Part shown: piece by piece, positions 44,976 through 53,918 of the stretch | Layout: every line of letters starts with the position of its first letter | How positions within the stretch are numbered: the stretch's first letter is position 1 | Assembly: GCF_900089075.1 (NCBI RefSeq) | Contig: NZ_LT593746.1 | Coordinates: forward strand, 1,137,207-1,201,206 | From: Vaginella massiliensis | GTDB lineage: Bacteria > Bacteroidota > Bacteroidia > Flavobacteriales > Weeksellaceae | DNA length: 64,000 nucleotides | Reading direction: 5' to 3' | Notes under the pieces: model-generated | What the model saw: the letters and a program-made list of their open reading frames with translations, nothing else | Database searches by the model: none | Told to the model about the DNA's origin: nothing | Translations under genes and position numbers: made by a program

Positions 44976-45629
44976 TTATTTCAATTCGGCAATTTTTTGG
45001 AGTCCTCCTTTTGTTTTGTCGCCAACTTTTACCAGAATTTCGGTGTCCAGCGGTAAAAACAAATCGAGACGCGAACCAAATTTTATGAATCCATATTCTT
45101 GTCCGGCTACAGCGCTGTCATTTTCTTTTGCATACAATACAATTCGTCGAGCAACAGCTCCAGCAATTTGTCTGAACAAGACGCGTTTGTTTTCTGCAGT
45201 TTCTACAACCACGGTGGTGCGTTCGTTCAACTCGGAAGATTTTGGGTCAAAAGCGACCAAAAATTTACCTTTATGGTATTTCGAGAAAATTACTTTTCCG
45301 CTTACGGGATAACGCGTAACATGTACGTTGAGGGGCGACATAAAAATCGATAGCTGAATGCATTTTTCTTTCAAAAATTCGGCTTCGTAAACCTCTTCCA
45401 AAACCACAACTTTTCCGTCTACTGGTGCAATCACGCAACGATCAGAGGAGTTGGAGTTTCGAGTAGGATTTCTGAAAAACCAAATCATGAATCCGTACAA
45501 TATCCAAAGTGAAAAACTCAGCATTGCCCCAAAAGGATGAGGAAAATACGAGCAAAAAACATAGCTCAAGCCAATGAATAAAACTAGCGCTATGAGCAGT
45601 ATAATGGTTCCTTCTCGGTGAAGTTTCAT
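44976..45629 (-). CDS. psd: Phosphatidylserine decarboxylase
   Basis: The 217-residue short-type enzyme makes phosphatidylethanolamine from phosphatidylserine. Two N-terminal membrane helices (about 10-28 and 30-50) precede the soluble part, with the FMSPLNVHVTRYPVSGKV block and the self-cleavage site in KFGSRLDLFLP. There the Ser becomes the pyruvoyl group of the alpha chain. It overlaps cdsA by four bases, so the CDP-diacylglycerol and phosphatidylethanolamine steps are co-expressed. Archaeal-type short psd genes are usual in Bacteroidota. Confidence 0.93.
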   Translation of the reverse strand: MKLHREGTIILLIALVLFIGLSYVFCSYFPHPFGAMLSFSLWILYGFMIWFFRNPTRNSNSSDRCVIAPVDGKVVVLEEVYEAEFLKEKCIQLSIFMSPLNVHVTRYPVSGKVIFSKYHKGKFLVAFDPKSSELNERTTVVVETAENKRVLFRQIAGAVARRIVLYAKENDSAVAGQEYGFIKFGSRLDLFLPLDTEILVKVGDKTKGGLQKIAELK

Positions 45630-46483
45630 AACGTATTTATTAATAAGAAATAACTGTACACAAACGGTACGACAAATATATAACTATCCAGTCGATCTAA
45701 AAACCCTCCATGACCAGGAATTAATGTTCCGCTATCTTTCACCTTGAAAAATCGCTTCAGTTTAGACTCTGTTAGATCGCCCAAAGGAGCAGCCGCCGCA
45801 ATCAAACACCCGATGATGATCCAATTTCCTTGCAACGGTAAATCGATATAATGTTCGATGATAATTCCGCCGAGAATCGTTCCGATGTGTCCTCCAAAAA
45901 AACCTTCCCAACTTTTGGCTTGCGAAATTTTCGGTGCCATCGGATGTTTTCCAAATAGACTGCCAAAAATGTAGGCAAAAGAATCGCTTATCCAGATGAG
46001 AATAAACACAAATAATACTTCGTAATGCATTTGATTTTCACCCAAATGAAGGGCAAATGTAGGCAAGGTGAGGCTTAGCGCAAAGGGCAAAACGACATAG
46101 GTTACTGCCAAGGTTGCTTTGCCAAAATCGTTTAATAATTCATTGTTGGAGAAAAAAATGACGAAAATGGAAAATAGAAACAATACTGGTCCCGCAAACG
46201 CCATGGTATTCAAATAGAATGGATAAACGCCTGGCGATTGGTTGAGGTCGTAAACGTTCAAAAATTCTTTTCCAAAAATGTAAAACAGTGCCGCGTATGC
46301 CACAAAGGTAGCAGCGAGGTAGAGCTTATCTTCAAGCCTCGTTATTTTTTGATATTCTATCAGACATAAAAAGGCAAAGAATGCCATCAGTGCAATCAGA
46401 CCATAAGGATGCATTGTGGTTCCTGCAAAAATAATCGCCGCATAGAGAATGCCAGAAAACAATCTTGGGAAAAAGTTTTTCAT
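45626..46483 (-). CDS. cdsA: Phosphatidate cytidylyltransferase (CDP-diacylglycerol synthase)
   Basis: The 285-residue membrane enzyme has about eight helices. It has the family signature at the C-terminal side, PLGDLTESKLKRFFKVKDSG, then LIPGHGGFLDRLDSY, and before it the SDSFAYIFGSLFGKHPMAPK segment. It makes CDP-diacylglycerol from phosphatidate and CTP. The gene overlaps psd by four bases and follows the LUD gene by three, in a cluster with ftsH upstream. Confidence 0.95.
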   Translation of the reverse strand: MKNFFPRLFSGILYAAIIFAGTTMHPYGLIALMAFFAFLCLIEYQKITRLEDKLYLAATFVAYAALFYIFGKEFLNVYDLNQSPGVYPFYLNTMAFAGPVLFLFSIFVIFFSNNELLNDFGKATLAVTYVVLPFALSLTLPTFALHLGENQMHYEVLFVFILIWISDSFAYIFGSLFGKHPMAPKISQAKSWEGFFGGHIGTILGGIIIEHYIDLPLQGNWIIIGCLIAAAAPLGDLTESKLKRFFKVKDSGTLIPGHGGFLDRLDSYIFVVPFVYSYFLLINTL

Positions 46484-46486
46484 GTG

Positions 46487-47137
46487 TTAAGCTTCAACCA
46501 AAAGCAAATATATGTTTTTCGCGTTTGGAATTGCACTAAAATCGTGCATATTTTTACCCCTTATACAAGTAATATTGTTGGGTAAACTCTCTTTTTTGGC
46601 AAGTCTTATATTTTGCAAAGCCTCGCTTACGTTGTTTACCAACTGGTAAGGAGTCGCATAAATGATGAAATTATCGGGGAAATCATCAATTTTTCGTCCT
46701 CCAGTTTGGTCAGACGAAAGCATGATACTACCATCATACCCGATGAGGTATTCGCAATTGAGTAGACTGAATTTCACCTCTGGTGTTGGCGATATTTGAT
46801 AACTGATATTGAGTTTTTCTAAAATTTCTTGAAGCGAATCATCAATGCAAACCAGATTATGGATGCGTTCGTGTTTCACGATTGCTTGTAAATTCTCCAA
46901 CATTTCAGACCGATCACTACAATACAAGAAATGCCCGCCTCCAGCATTAAAGTTAGAAGCAAACAGCTCATCTACCGAAACACTTTTTTTGAAAATCAAC
47001 TCTGCATCATTGACTTCGGTTTCAGGCGGTGTAGTCTGATTGATTTTATTCAGAAATTTTTTGATTGCTTTCCACATCAGCAATACTTCGTTTAACTGGT
47101 TTGATAGGAACGAAGGTAATAACTTAAATTTTAACAT
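46487..47137 (-). CDS. LUD-domain (LutC/YkgG-like) protein
   Basis: The 216-residue protein is like LutC: IVKHERIHNLVCIDD, then NCEYLIGYDGSIMLSSDQTG, FIIYATPYQLVNNVSEAL and the C-terminal VEA. LutC belongs to the lactate oxidase complex LutABC, but no lutA or lutB partner is present here. In Flavobacteriales a single LUD protein next to ftsH is common and its role is unknown. It is 15 bases after ftsH and three before cdsA. Confidence 0.78.
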   Translation of the reverse strand: MLKFKLLPSFLSNQLNEVLLMWKAIKKFLNKINQTTPPETEVNDAELIFKKSVSVDELFASNFNAGGGHFLYCSDRSEMLENLQAIVKHERIHNLVCIDDSLQEILEKLNISYQISPTPEVKFSLLNCEYLIGYDGSIMLSSDQTGGRKIDDFPDNFIIYATPYQLVNNVSEALQNIRLAKKESLPNNITCIRGKNMHDFSAIPNAKNIYLLLVEA

Positions 47138-47140
47138 ACA

Positions 47141-47171
47141 AAAAAATCGCTGTTATTCAGCGATTTTTTGT
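47141..47171 (-). terminator. Hairpin at the ftsH 3-prime end
   Basis: AAATCGCTG and CAGCGATTT flank the ftsH stop codon with A and T runs outside. It may cut or lower read-through from ftsH into the LUD-cdsA-psd genes. Confidence 0.65.
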
Positions 47172-49165
47172 TGATCAGAGGTGATGTTTTCCTCTGTATT
47201 TTGATCTTGTTTACGATCTTCTATGGTTTCTTCGATGATATGATCGGGATTGGTAAATGGTCGGGGTCCGAAAATTTCTTCTAAATCTTCTTTGAAGATG
47301 ACTTCTTTTTCGATTAATTTTTCGGCAAGTCGATCCAGTTTGTCACGATTTTCTACTAAAATTTGCTTCGCTCTATCGTACTGTCCTTCAATCATTTTCT
47401 TTATTTCTCTATCGATAGTTTGGGCTGTTTGTTCAGAATAAGGCTTGCTGAATCCGTATTCATTTTGCCCGGTTGAATCATAATATGAGATATTCCCGAT
47501 TTCTTCATTCAGTCCATAGATACTAATCATGGCGTTGGCTTGTTTGGTAACTTTTTCTAAATCGCTCAAAGCTCCTGTCGAAATATTTCCAAAAACAACT
47601 TCTTCTGCTGCTCGTCCGCCCATCGTCATGCACATCTCATCTAGCAATTGCTCGGTTGTGGTAATTTGACGCTCTTCTGGTAAGTACCAAGCTGCTCCCA
47701 GCGAGCGACCTCGGGGTACAATGGTTACTTTTACAAGTGGTGCCGCATGTTCGGTTAGCCAACCAATGGTGGCATGACCCGCTTCGTGATAGGCAATACG
47801 TTTTTTCTCTTGTGGTTTGATGACTTTACTTTTCTTTTCCAAACCTCCAATGATACGGTCTACAGCGTCTAAGAAATCTTGTCTTTCTACGACGTCTTTG
47901 TTTTTACGTGCAGCCACCAATGCTGCTTCGTTGCACACGTTGAAGATGTCTGCACCCGAGAACCCAGGGGTTTGTTTTGCTAAAAACTCGACGTCTACAT
48001 CTTCGCCTAATTTTAAAGGACGCAAGTGTACCTTGAAAATTTCTTTACGCTCGGTAAGTTCTGGCAAATCAACATGGATGATGCGGTCGAATCGACCTGG
48101 GCGCATCAAGGCTTTGTCTAGAATATCGGCACGGTTGGTTGCTGCAATCACGATGACATTAGACTCGGTTCCGAATCCGTCCATTTCGGTCAACAACTGA
48201 TTCAAGGTGTTTTCGCGTTCGTCATTAGATCCTGTAAAATTATTTTTTCCTCGAGCTCTACCAATGGCATCGATTTCATCGATAAAGATAATCGAAGGTG
48301 ATTTTGCTTTGGCGTTAGCAAACAAATCGCGTACACGAGAAGCTCCAACTCCTACAAACATTTCGACGAAATCTGATCCAGATAAGGAGAAAAAAGGAAC
48401 TTTAGCTTCGCCTGCTACGGCTTTTGCCAATAAGGTTTTACCTGTCCCAGGAGGGCCAACAAGTAAGGCTCCTTTTGGGATTTTACCTCCCAGTTTGGTG
48501 AATTTTTCTGGATTACGCAAAAATTCAACGATTTCTACAATTTCTTCCTTGGCACCTTCCAGTCCGGCTACATCTTTAAAGGTTGTTTTTATTTGGTCGT
48601 TTTCGTCAAACAATTTGGCTTTCGATTTTCCGACATTGAAAATTCCGCCTTGTCCGCCTCCTGCACCAGCTCCCATGCGTCTGAAAATGAAGTAATACAT
48701 GAGTCCAAACAATCCTACCCATAATAAGATAGACAAAATTGTTCCGCTCCAAGGGTTGGAAACGTTGGTTTTTAATTTGGTTTTGATTGCTGGATTTTCT
48801 CCTAAAACGGTATTGAATTCCTTTTCGAAATTTCCTGGATCTGCAATATTGAACGAGAAATCGCTGCCGCTGCCAAAACTACTTGCAAACGATTGGTCGT
48901 CTTTTTTGTATTGTTTGAATGCGTCTAGGTTTCTCGCTTCATCGGTGAGTCTTGCATTTACAGAACGTTCGTCAACATTGAGGTCAACTTTTTCGATATA
49001 GCCTTGTTTCAGGTAATTGAAGAAGGTATTTTGGTCGATTGATTTTACCGATGAGCTTGCGGCTCCTACGGGGTTCAACCAAATTCCTATCAAGATAACA
49101 CCGATGATACCATAAATCCACATCGGATTAAATCCGCCACTCGGTTTAATGTTTTTATTTTTCAA
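47153..49165 (-). CDS. ftsH: ATP-dependent zinc metalloprotease FtsH
   Basis: The 670-residue membrane-bound AAA+ protease degrades membrane and regulatory proteins. It has an N-terminal helix (about 14-30), a periplasmic domain, a second helix (about 138-155) and the AAA domain. That domain has Walker A GPPGTGKT (about 238-245), [15 protein letters not shown] and the arginine finger RPGRFDR. The zinc site is [10 protein letters not shown] (about 459). The start is a TTG at 49163-49165; no ATG exists before residue 15, so TTG is likely correct. It follows rsfS after 24 bases. Confidence 0.96.
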   Translation of the reverse strand: MKNKNIKPSGGFNPMWIYGIIGVILIGIWLNPVGAASSSVKSIDQNTFFNYLKQGYIEKVDLNVDERSVNARLTDEARNLDAFKQYKKDDQSFASSFGSGSDFSFNIADPGNFEKEFNTVLGENPAIKTKLKTNVSNPWSGTILSILLWVGLFGLMYYFIFRRMGAGAGGGQGGIFNVGKSKAKLFDENDQIKTTFKDVAGLEGAKEEIVEIVEFLRNPEKFTKLGGKIPKGALLVGPPGTGKTLLAKAVAGEAKVPFFSLSGSDFVEMFVGVGASRVRDLFANAKAKSPSIIFIDEIDAIGRARGKNNFTGSNDERENTLNQLLTEMDGFGTESNVIVIAATNRADILDKALMRPGRFDRIIHVDLPELTERKEIFKVHLRPLKLGEDVDVEFLAKQTPGFSGADIFNVCNEAALVAARKNKDVVERQDFLDAVDRIIGGLEKKSKVIKPQEKKRIAYHEAGHATIGWLTEHAAPLVKVTIVPRGRSLGAAWYLPEERQITTTEQLLDEMCMTMGGRAAEEVVFGNISTGALSDLEKVTKQANAMISIYGLNEEIGNISYYDSTGQNEYGFSKPYSEQTAQTIDREIKKMIEGQYDRAKQILVENRDKLDRLAEKLIEKEVIFKEDLEEIFGPRPFTNPDHIIEETIEDRKQDQNTEENITSDQQKIAE

Positions 49166-49189
49166 TTTTAATTTACTTTTTTATAAAAA

Positions 49190-49552
49190 TTAGATTTCAA
49201 TTCGGGTTTCGATTGCGTCTCCCCACAAACTTTCGATATCGTAAAATTCACGTACTTCTTTCTGGAAGATGTGTACGATAACATTGGTGTAGTCCAACAA
49301 AATCCATTGTGCATTTTGTGTTCCTTCTGTATGAAAAGGACGTTCGTGCATGTCTGTTTTTACTTGTCGTTCTACAGCGTTCGCAATGGCGTTTACTTGT
49401 GTATTGGAGTTCCCGTTGCAGATAACGAAATATTCGCAAAATGCATTGTCTATTTCTCTTAAGTCCAAAATGGTAATGTCTTCACCTTTTACATTCGAAA
49501 TTCCGTCAACTATACTGTCTAATAAGTCCTTTGAATACTGATTATCTGCCAT
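49190..49552 (-). CDS. rsfS: Ribosomal silencing factor RsfS
   Basis: The 120-residue protein of the Iojap/RsfS family binds the large subunit protein uL14 and prevents subunit joining in poor nutrient conditions. Signs are AFCEYFVICNGNSNTQVNAI, GTQNAQWILLDYTNVIVHIF and EVREFYDIESLWGDA. It is the first gene of a minus-strand cluster with ftsH. Confidence 0.95.
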   Translation of the reverse strand: MADNQYSKDLLDSIVDGISNVKGEDITILDLREIDNAFCEYFVICNGNSNTQVNAIANAVERQVKTDMHERPFHTEGTQNAQWILLDYTNVIVHIFQKEVREFYDIESLWGDAIETRIEI

Positions 49553-49576
49553 TAATATGTTTTAAAATAAAGTTTT

Positions 49577-49584
49577 CAAATTTA
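49577..49584 (-). promoter_or_regulatory. Probable -7 element for rsfS-ftsH
   Basis: TAAATTTG on the minus strand fits the consensus and lies 24 bases before rsfS. No TTG is at -33. Confidence 0.45.
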
Positions 49585-49650
49585 AGCATAATTATTAAGA
49601 TTTAAGAATTTTTAAAATAACTTTAACCTCCGAAACCCAGTAGTTGAAAA

Positions 49651-50379
49651 ATGTCTATGAAATTTGAAATCCAGACCTTCGAAACTTTGCCGAGTACGAA
49701 TAGTTACTTGACCGAATTGACCAAAAAAAATGCCAAGCCTTGGACTGTCATCTATGCGAAAAATCAGACCAACGGAAAAGGATATGCCGGAAATGTGTGG
49801 AAAGTTGAAAAGGAGCAAAATCTGACCTTCAGTTTTTACCTGAAAACTTCGTTGGATTTTCGTGAGCTCATCTTTCTCAACGAGTGGATTTCGGTTACCT
49901 TAGCTCAATTTCTGAGTCGTTATCTTACTGATATTCATGTGAAATGGCCCAATGATATTATTGCGTCTGATAAGAAAATTTGTGGGATTCTTACCGAATC
50001 CTATAAATCCAATCAAGCCATGCATTCGATAATTGGAATCGGACTCAATGTGAATCAAATCGACTTTAATGCTATGCCTCGGGCAAGTTCGTTAAAATTA
50101 TTAACTGACAAAACGTTCGATTTAGAAACCTTGTTGCATGACTTAATGACTGCTTTTTGTGAGCAATATAATGTAATCGATAATGGAAATTTTCTCGAAA
50201 TTCACGAAGCCTATCAAGCCAAACTTTACAAAAAAAATGAATGGGCAGATTTTGTCGTAGATGGTGTGCAATGCAAAGGTTGCATCAAAAAGTCTGACGA
50301 GCAAGGGCAACTTTGGGTTGCGTTTGAAGATGGAAATATTCGAGCATTTCAACACAAAGAAATACAGCTTATTTATTAA
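49651..50379 (+). CDS. birA: Biotin--[acetyl-CoA-carboxylase] ligase
   Basis: The 242-residue enzyme activates biotin with ATP and transfers it to the biotin carboxyl carrier protein. It has the biotinoyl-AMP loop NGKGYAGNVW, the catalytic KWPNDIIASDKKICGIL and IGIGLNVNQ. It lacks the N-terminal helix-turn-helix of E. coli BirA, so it is the ligase-only type and not a repressor. It is divergent from rsfS and may run with idi, which begins 20 bases later. Confidence 0.93.
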   Translation: MSMKFEIQTFETLPSTNSYLTELTKKNAKPWTVIYAKNQTNGKGYAGNVWKVEKEQNLTFSFYLKTSLDFRELIFLNEWISVTLAQFLSRYLTDIHVKWPNDIIASDKKICGILTESYKSNQAMHSIIGIGLNVNQIDFNAMPRASSLKLLTDKTFDLETLLHDLMTAFCEQYNVIDNGNFLEIHEAYQAKLYKKNEWADFVVDGVQCKGCIKKSDEQGQLWVAFEDGNIRAFQHKEIQLIY

Positions 50380-50399
50380 GTTTGCCTAATTTTGTATCT

Positions 50400-50921
50400 A
50401 TGGAAGAATTTGTGGTTTTGGTGAACCCGAACGATGAAGTTTTAGGGTTGATGGAAAAGCAACAAGCGCATGTAGCAGGATTGCTGCATAGGGCTTTTTC
50501 GGTTTTTATTTTCAACGACAAGGGCGAATTGCTCTTGCAACAAAGAGCCGCCGATAAGTATCATTCGCCAAGTTTATGGACCAACACTTGTTGCAGCCAT
50601 CCGCGCGAAAACGAAACTTATCTCGAGGCGGCAAATAGAAGACTTTTGGAAGAAATGGGGTTTGAAACTTCGTTGGAATACAAATTTCATTTTATCTACA
50701 AAGCAAATTTCGAGAACGGACTTACCGAGCACGAGTTGGATCATGTTTTTGTGGGGACCTTCAACGGCGAGCCTAAACCTAATTCAGAGGAAGTAATGGC
50801 GTATCGATGGATTTCGATTCCAGATCTGATCTCAGAAATGGAACAAAACCCAACGATTTTTACCGCTTGGTTCAAAATTATTTTCGATCAATACCTCGCT
50901 CAACTTCAAGAAAATTATTAA
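50400..50921 (+). CDS. idi: Isopentenyl-diphosphate delta-isomerase (type I)
   Basis: The 173-residue Nudix-fold enzyme interconverts isopentenyl and dimethylallyl diphosphate. It has HRAFSVFIFNDKGELLLQQR, the NTCCSHPRENE metal and active-site Cys segment, and EAANRRLLEEMGF of the Nudix box. HELDHVFVG supplies the further Glu. I set the start at the ATG at 50400. An upstream TTG in frame would add six residues that overlap a TAATTTTG promoter-like box. queD follows after nine bases. Confidence 0.94.
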   Translation: MEEFVVLVNPNDEVLGLMEKQQAHVAGLLHRAFSVFIFNDKGELLLQQRAADKYHSPSLWTNTCCSHPRENETYLEAANRRLLEEMGFETSLEYKFHFIYKANFENGLTEHELDHVFVGTFNGEPKPNSEEVMAYRWISIPDLISEMEQNPTIFTAWFKIIFDQYLAQLQENY

Positions 50922-50930
50922 TTTGCCGGT

Positions 50931-51341
50931 ATGAAAGTTACGGTAAGCAGAAAAGCACATTTCAACGCAGCACATCGTTTGTTCAACCCCAAATGGAGCG
51001 ACGAAAAAAATAAAACGATTTTTGGTAAATGCTCCAATCTCAACTACCATGGACACAATTACGAACTCATTGTAAGCGTGCGTGGCGAACTGGATCCGGA
51101 GACTGGATTTGTGATGAATTTAGACGATTTACGAAAAATTATCGAAGTCGAAGTAGAGGAATATTTGGATCATAAAAATCTGAATCTTGATGTGGAAGAA
51201 TTCAAAACCTTGAATCCGACCGCAGAAAATATCGTCATCGTGATTTGGAAGAAAATAAAAGCTAAATTGGAAAATCATCTCGATCTGAAGGTAACCTTGT
51301 ACGAAACGCCCCGTAATTTTGTTGAATTTTCTGGAGAATAA
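50931..51341 (+). CDS. queD: 6-carboxytetrahydropterin synthase / 6-pyruvoyl-tetrahydropterin synthase family
   Basis: The 136-residue protein has the zinc-binding His in HFNAAHRLF and HGHNYEL, the catalytic Cys in GKCSNLN, FVMNLDDLRKIIE, the LDHKNLN His-Asp segment, PTAENIV and the pterin-anchoring Glu in TLYETPRNFVEF. QueD makes the carboxytetrahydropterin precursor of queuosine; close relatives make tetrahydrobiopterin, and sequence alone does not fully separate them. It lies between idi and the peroxiredoxin gene with gaps of nine and three bases. Confidence 0.9.
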   Translation: MKVTVSRKAHFNAAHRLFNPKWSDEKNKTIFGKCSNLNYHGHNYELIVSVRGELDPETGFVMNLDDLRKIIEVEVEEYLDHKNLNLDVEEFKTLNPTAENIVIVIWKKIKAKLENHLDLKVTLYETPRNFVEFSGE

Positions 51342-51344
51342 ATC

Positions 51345-51791
51345 ATGGAAATTGGCACACATTTACCAAGCTTTTCGCTTGTCGATCAAAAACAAAATTG
51401 GTTCAATTCTGATGAGTTTTTGTACAAAAAAAACATGGTTATTTTTTTCTATCCAAAAGATTTCACCTCCGTTTGTACCCAAGAGGTTTGCGGTTTTCGA
51501 GATTGGAAAGAAGAATTCGAAAAACTCGATGCCATCTTGATCGGAGTCAACAACCAATCGCCAAAAACACACGAGAAATTTGCAACAAAACACCACCTCA
51601 ATTTTCCGTTGTTGAGCGACAAAAAAGGTTATTTGGCAAAGCGCTTCAACCTCAAAAAGAAATTTCTATTTTTTTACCCAAGAGAAACTTATGTTTTCAA
51701 CAAAGAAGGGTATTTGGTCGAAAAGATTGTCGATTTCAAAGACGGTCATCTGCACATCAACAAAGCTTTAGAAACGTTGAAAAAACTGTAA
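51345..51791 (+). CDS. Peroxiredoxin (AhpC/TSA family, Bcp-like)
   Basis: The 148-residue thiol peroxidase has the peroxidatic Cys in PKDFTSVCTQEVCGFRDW, with a second Cys five residues later, the place of the resolving Cys in atypical Bcp-type enzymes. The Arg comes in YPRETYVFNKEG. It reduces hydroperoxides in the cytoplasm. It starts three bases after queD and is the last gene of the birA-idi-queD group. Its end is convergent with a short minus-strand ORF. Confidence 0.92.
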   Translation: MEIGTHLPSFSLVDQKQNWFNSDEFLYKKNMVIFFYPKDFTSVCTQEVCGFRDWKEEFEKLDAILIGVNNQSPKTHEKFATKHHLNFPLLSDKKGYLAKRFNLKKKFLFFYPRETYVFNKEGYLVEKIVDFKDGHLHINKALETLKKL

Positions 51792-51796
51792 TTCGT

Positions 51797-51958
51797 TCAG
51801 TTTTTGTTTTTTCTGAAAATCATCCGGAATGCAAGAAAAGCAACGGTTGCGATGGTACTGTGAAGGATTTGTATGCCGAGTTCGTGTTGATCAAAAATCA
51901 GTTTCAGACCCAAGAAAATGACGAAGAAAAGCGCCGCTAAAATTAGATTTTTTCTCAT
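51797..51958 (-). CDS. Short hydrophobic protein of 53 residues
   Basis: Between the peroxiredoxin stop and the YiiX-like gene a minus-strand frame runs from ATG (51958) to TGA (51797). It begins MRKNLILAALFFVIFLGLKL, then IFDQHELGIQILHST, a second hydrophobic stretch (IATVAFLAFRMIF) and a basic end RKNKN. Two membrane helices with positive ends is a normal small-membrane-protein layout. It fills the gap fully and starts 16 bases after the stop of the YiiX-like gene, so the two could be co-transcribed. The function is unknown. Confidence 0.6.
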   Translation of the reverse strand: MRKNLILAALFFVIFLGLKLIFDQHELGIQILHSTIATVAFLAFRMIFRKNKN

Positions 51959-51974
51959 AAAGCCAAGGATAATA

Positions 51975-52673
51975 TTATAAAATCAATTCGCCAATTTGGA
52001 TTAATTTCTCTGAAGAGGCAATTTGGTTGGGATTGGTGCCAGGCTCGTCTTGCGGAACTTTTTTTCCTTTTTCGGAATAAAATTTTATCCAAAAATCATC
52101 AACTTCTCCCGTTTTTAGATTTTTGAAATTCATTGGAATCAGCTCAAAAATCTCATCCTCCCTGAAAGCTCTTTCTATAAAATCTGAACAATACAATTGC
52201 TCGTCGTCCAAGATATAGAGCCAATTGTATGGTTTTCCCAACATCGTTTTAGCGTTTGCAATTGCTCGCGGAATGCTTCGCTGGTAATCGTTTTTTAGTC
52301 GATAAATTGCAATTATGTTTTTCTTTTTGGTCTGCGTAGAATAGAACTTTTCTATACTTTCTCTTTGCGACCCGCCCTCTGGAGCAGCATGCAAAACAAA
52401 GAAAGAATGCCCGTCTTTTTCTACCAAACCTACGTGGTCGTAGTTGACAAGCTCAGAGATTTTGGTAGACCTACTTATAGCGCCCGAAAGTTCTTTGGTG
52501 TTTGCACCCACAAATATCAGGTCGCCGTTTTGCAAATCTTTCATGCCAATTTTTTTGATGTGAGCAGCAAGGGTGTTAGGCGAAGCGCGCTGAATGTCTT
52601 TCTGATGATGACATTGAAAAAATAAACCTAAAATCGATCCTACTAAAAATATTTTTATAACGTTCCTATTCAT
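51975..52673 (-). CDS. YiiX/YebB-like (NlpC/P60-related) cysteine hydrolase, lipoprotein
   Basis: The 232-residue protein has a lipoprotein-type signal with FFQC at about residue 20. A permuted papain-like domain follows: LQNGDLIFVGANTKELSGAI, ELVNYDHVGLVEKDG with the His, VLHAAPEGGS, and LGKPYNWLYILDDEQLYCSD with the Cys, then FIERAF. YiiX-type enzymes are thought to cleave amide or ester bonds in lipids or peptides; the substrate is unknown. The ATG at 52673 fits the signal peptide better than an upstream alternative start at 52694. Confidence 0.82.
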   Translation of the reverse strand: MNRNVIKIFLVGSILGLFFQCHHQKDIQRASPNTLAAHIKKIGMKDLQNGDLIFVGANTKELSGAISRSTKISELVNYDHVGLVEKDGHSFFVLHAAPEGGSQRESIEKFYSTQTKKKNIIAIYRLKNDYQRSIPRAIANAKTMLGKPYNWLYILDDEQLYCSDFIERAFREDEIFELIPMNFKNLKTGEVDDFWIKFYSEKGKKVPQDEPGTNPNQIASSEKLIQIGELIL

Positions 52674-52744
52674 TGAAATAAAGAATTCGAGCAAATTTAA
52701 TTCATCATGACAAAAGAAAGGCTAAAAATCTTTTTATAATTTGC

Positions 52745-52752
52745 TATTTTTG
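52745..52752 (+). promoter_or_regulatory. Probable -7 element of gcvT
   Basis: TATTTTTG fits the consensus and lies 24 bases before the gcvT ATG. No -33 TTG was found. Confidence 0.45.
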
Positions 52753-52776
52753 GAAAAACAAAATAAACAAAAAGAA

Positions 52777-53853
52777 ATGAAAAAAACGGCACTCAATCAA
52801 AAACACAAAGATTTAGGGGCAAAAATGGTTCCGTACGCAGGTTTCGAAATGCCAGTGCAGTATGCAGGTGTGAATCAGGAACATTTTATTGTGCGCGAAA
52901 AAGTAGGCGTATTCGATGTCTCGCACATGGGACAATTTTTTGTAAAAGGTGAAAAAGCGGCTGATTTTTTACAACATATTCTTTCGAACGATGTGCCGAA
53001 AGTTGCCATTGGACAAGCACAATACAACGCGATGACCAACGAGCAAGGTGGCATTGTAGACGATTTGATAATTTATCGTTTGGCAGAAAACGAATGGATG
53101 GTGGTGGTAAACGCTGCGAATATTGATAAAGATTGGGATTGGATGAACAAAAAAAATACATTCGGGGTAGAGCTGACCAACCGTTCGGACGAAATGTCGC
53201 TATTGGCGATTCAAGGTCCTAAAGCGGTAGAAGCAATGCAATCGTTGACCGACCTCGATTTGAGTCAGATTCCTTTTTATCATTTCAAAGTTGGGGATTT
53301 TGCTGGTTTCGAAAACGTTATCATCTCGTCTACAGGTTATACTGGCTCGGGCGGATTCGAAATTTATTTTGCCAACGATCAGGCAGAAGGTATTTGGGAA
53401 AAAGTTTTGGCGGCAGGTAAAGATTTTGGGATAGAGCCTTGCGGATTGGCTGCGCGCGATACTTTGCGATTAGAAAAAGGATATTGTTTGTACGGCAATG
53501 ATATTAACGAAGAAACAACGCCGCTTGAAGCTGGTTTGGGTTGGGTAACCAAGTTGGATACCGATTTTATAGGATCGGATAAACTCAAAATTCAGAAAGA
53601 GAATGGCATTGAAAAGAAATTGGTCGGATTCAAAATGATTGAAAGAGGAATTCCACGCCAAGGATATAAAGTGGTAGACGACAACGTGAACACCGTGGGC
53701 GAAGTAACCTCTGGTACGCAATCGCCAATGCTGAAACAAGGAATAGGATTGGCTTATGTGCATACCGATTTTGCAAAGGTAGGAACCACCATTCGCATTC
53801 AAATCAGAGACCGAAATCTACTGGCAGAGGTTGTAAAAACTCCGTTTGTCTAA
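52777..53853 (+). CDS. gcvT: Aminomethyltransferase (glycine cleavage T protein)
   Basis: The 358-residue enzyme releases ammonia from the aminomethyl lipoyl H protein and passes the one-carbon unit to tetrahydrofolate. Signs are MVPYAGFEMPVQYAGV, VGVFDVSHMGQFFVKG, the folate-binding region SLLAIQGPKAVEAMQSL, ISSTGYTGSGGFEIYF, and GLAARDTLRLEKGYCLYGND with the catalytic Asp. The start ATG at 52777 matches the family; an in-frame TTG 36 bases earlier overlaps the promoter box. The gene is not beside gcvH or gcvP. Confidence 0.96.
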   Translation: MKKTALNQKHKDLGAKMVPYAGFEMPVQYAGVNQEHFIVREKVGVFDVSHMGQFFVKGEKAADFLQHILSNDVPKVAIGQAQYNAMTNEQGGIVDDLIIYRLAENEWMVVVNAANIDKDWDWMNKKNTFGVELTNRSDEMSLLAIQGPKAVEAMQSLTDLDLSQIPFYHFKVGDFAGFENVIISSTGYTGSGGFEIYFANDQAEGIWEKVLAAGKDFGIEPCGLAARDTLRLEKGYCLYGNDINEETTPLEAGLGWVTKLDTDFIGSDKLKIQKENGIEKKLVGFKMIERGIPRQGYKVVDDNVNTVGEVTSGTQSPMLKQGIGLAYVHTDFAKVGTTIRIQIRDRNLLAEVVKTPFV

Positions 53854-53879
53854 ATTTTAATCAATCTTGAAAAAATAAA

Positions 53880-53914
53880 GAAAACGCTCAGCTGAAAGGT
53901 TTGAGCGTTTTTTA
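53880..53914. terminator. Terminator between gcvT and rnhB
   Basis: AAACGCTCA and TGAGCGTTT form the stem, with A and T runs outside, so it can serve both convergent genes. Confidence 0.8.
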
Positions 53915-53918
53915 TCGA

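Noticed and set aside
46487..47137. Assigning lutC and a lactate-oxidation operon
   Set aside because: lutA and lutB are not next to it, and neighbours are ftsH and phospholipid genes, so only the LUD domain is claimed.
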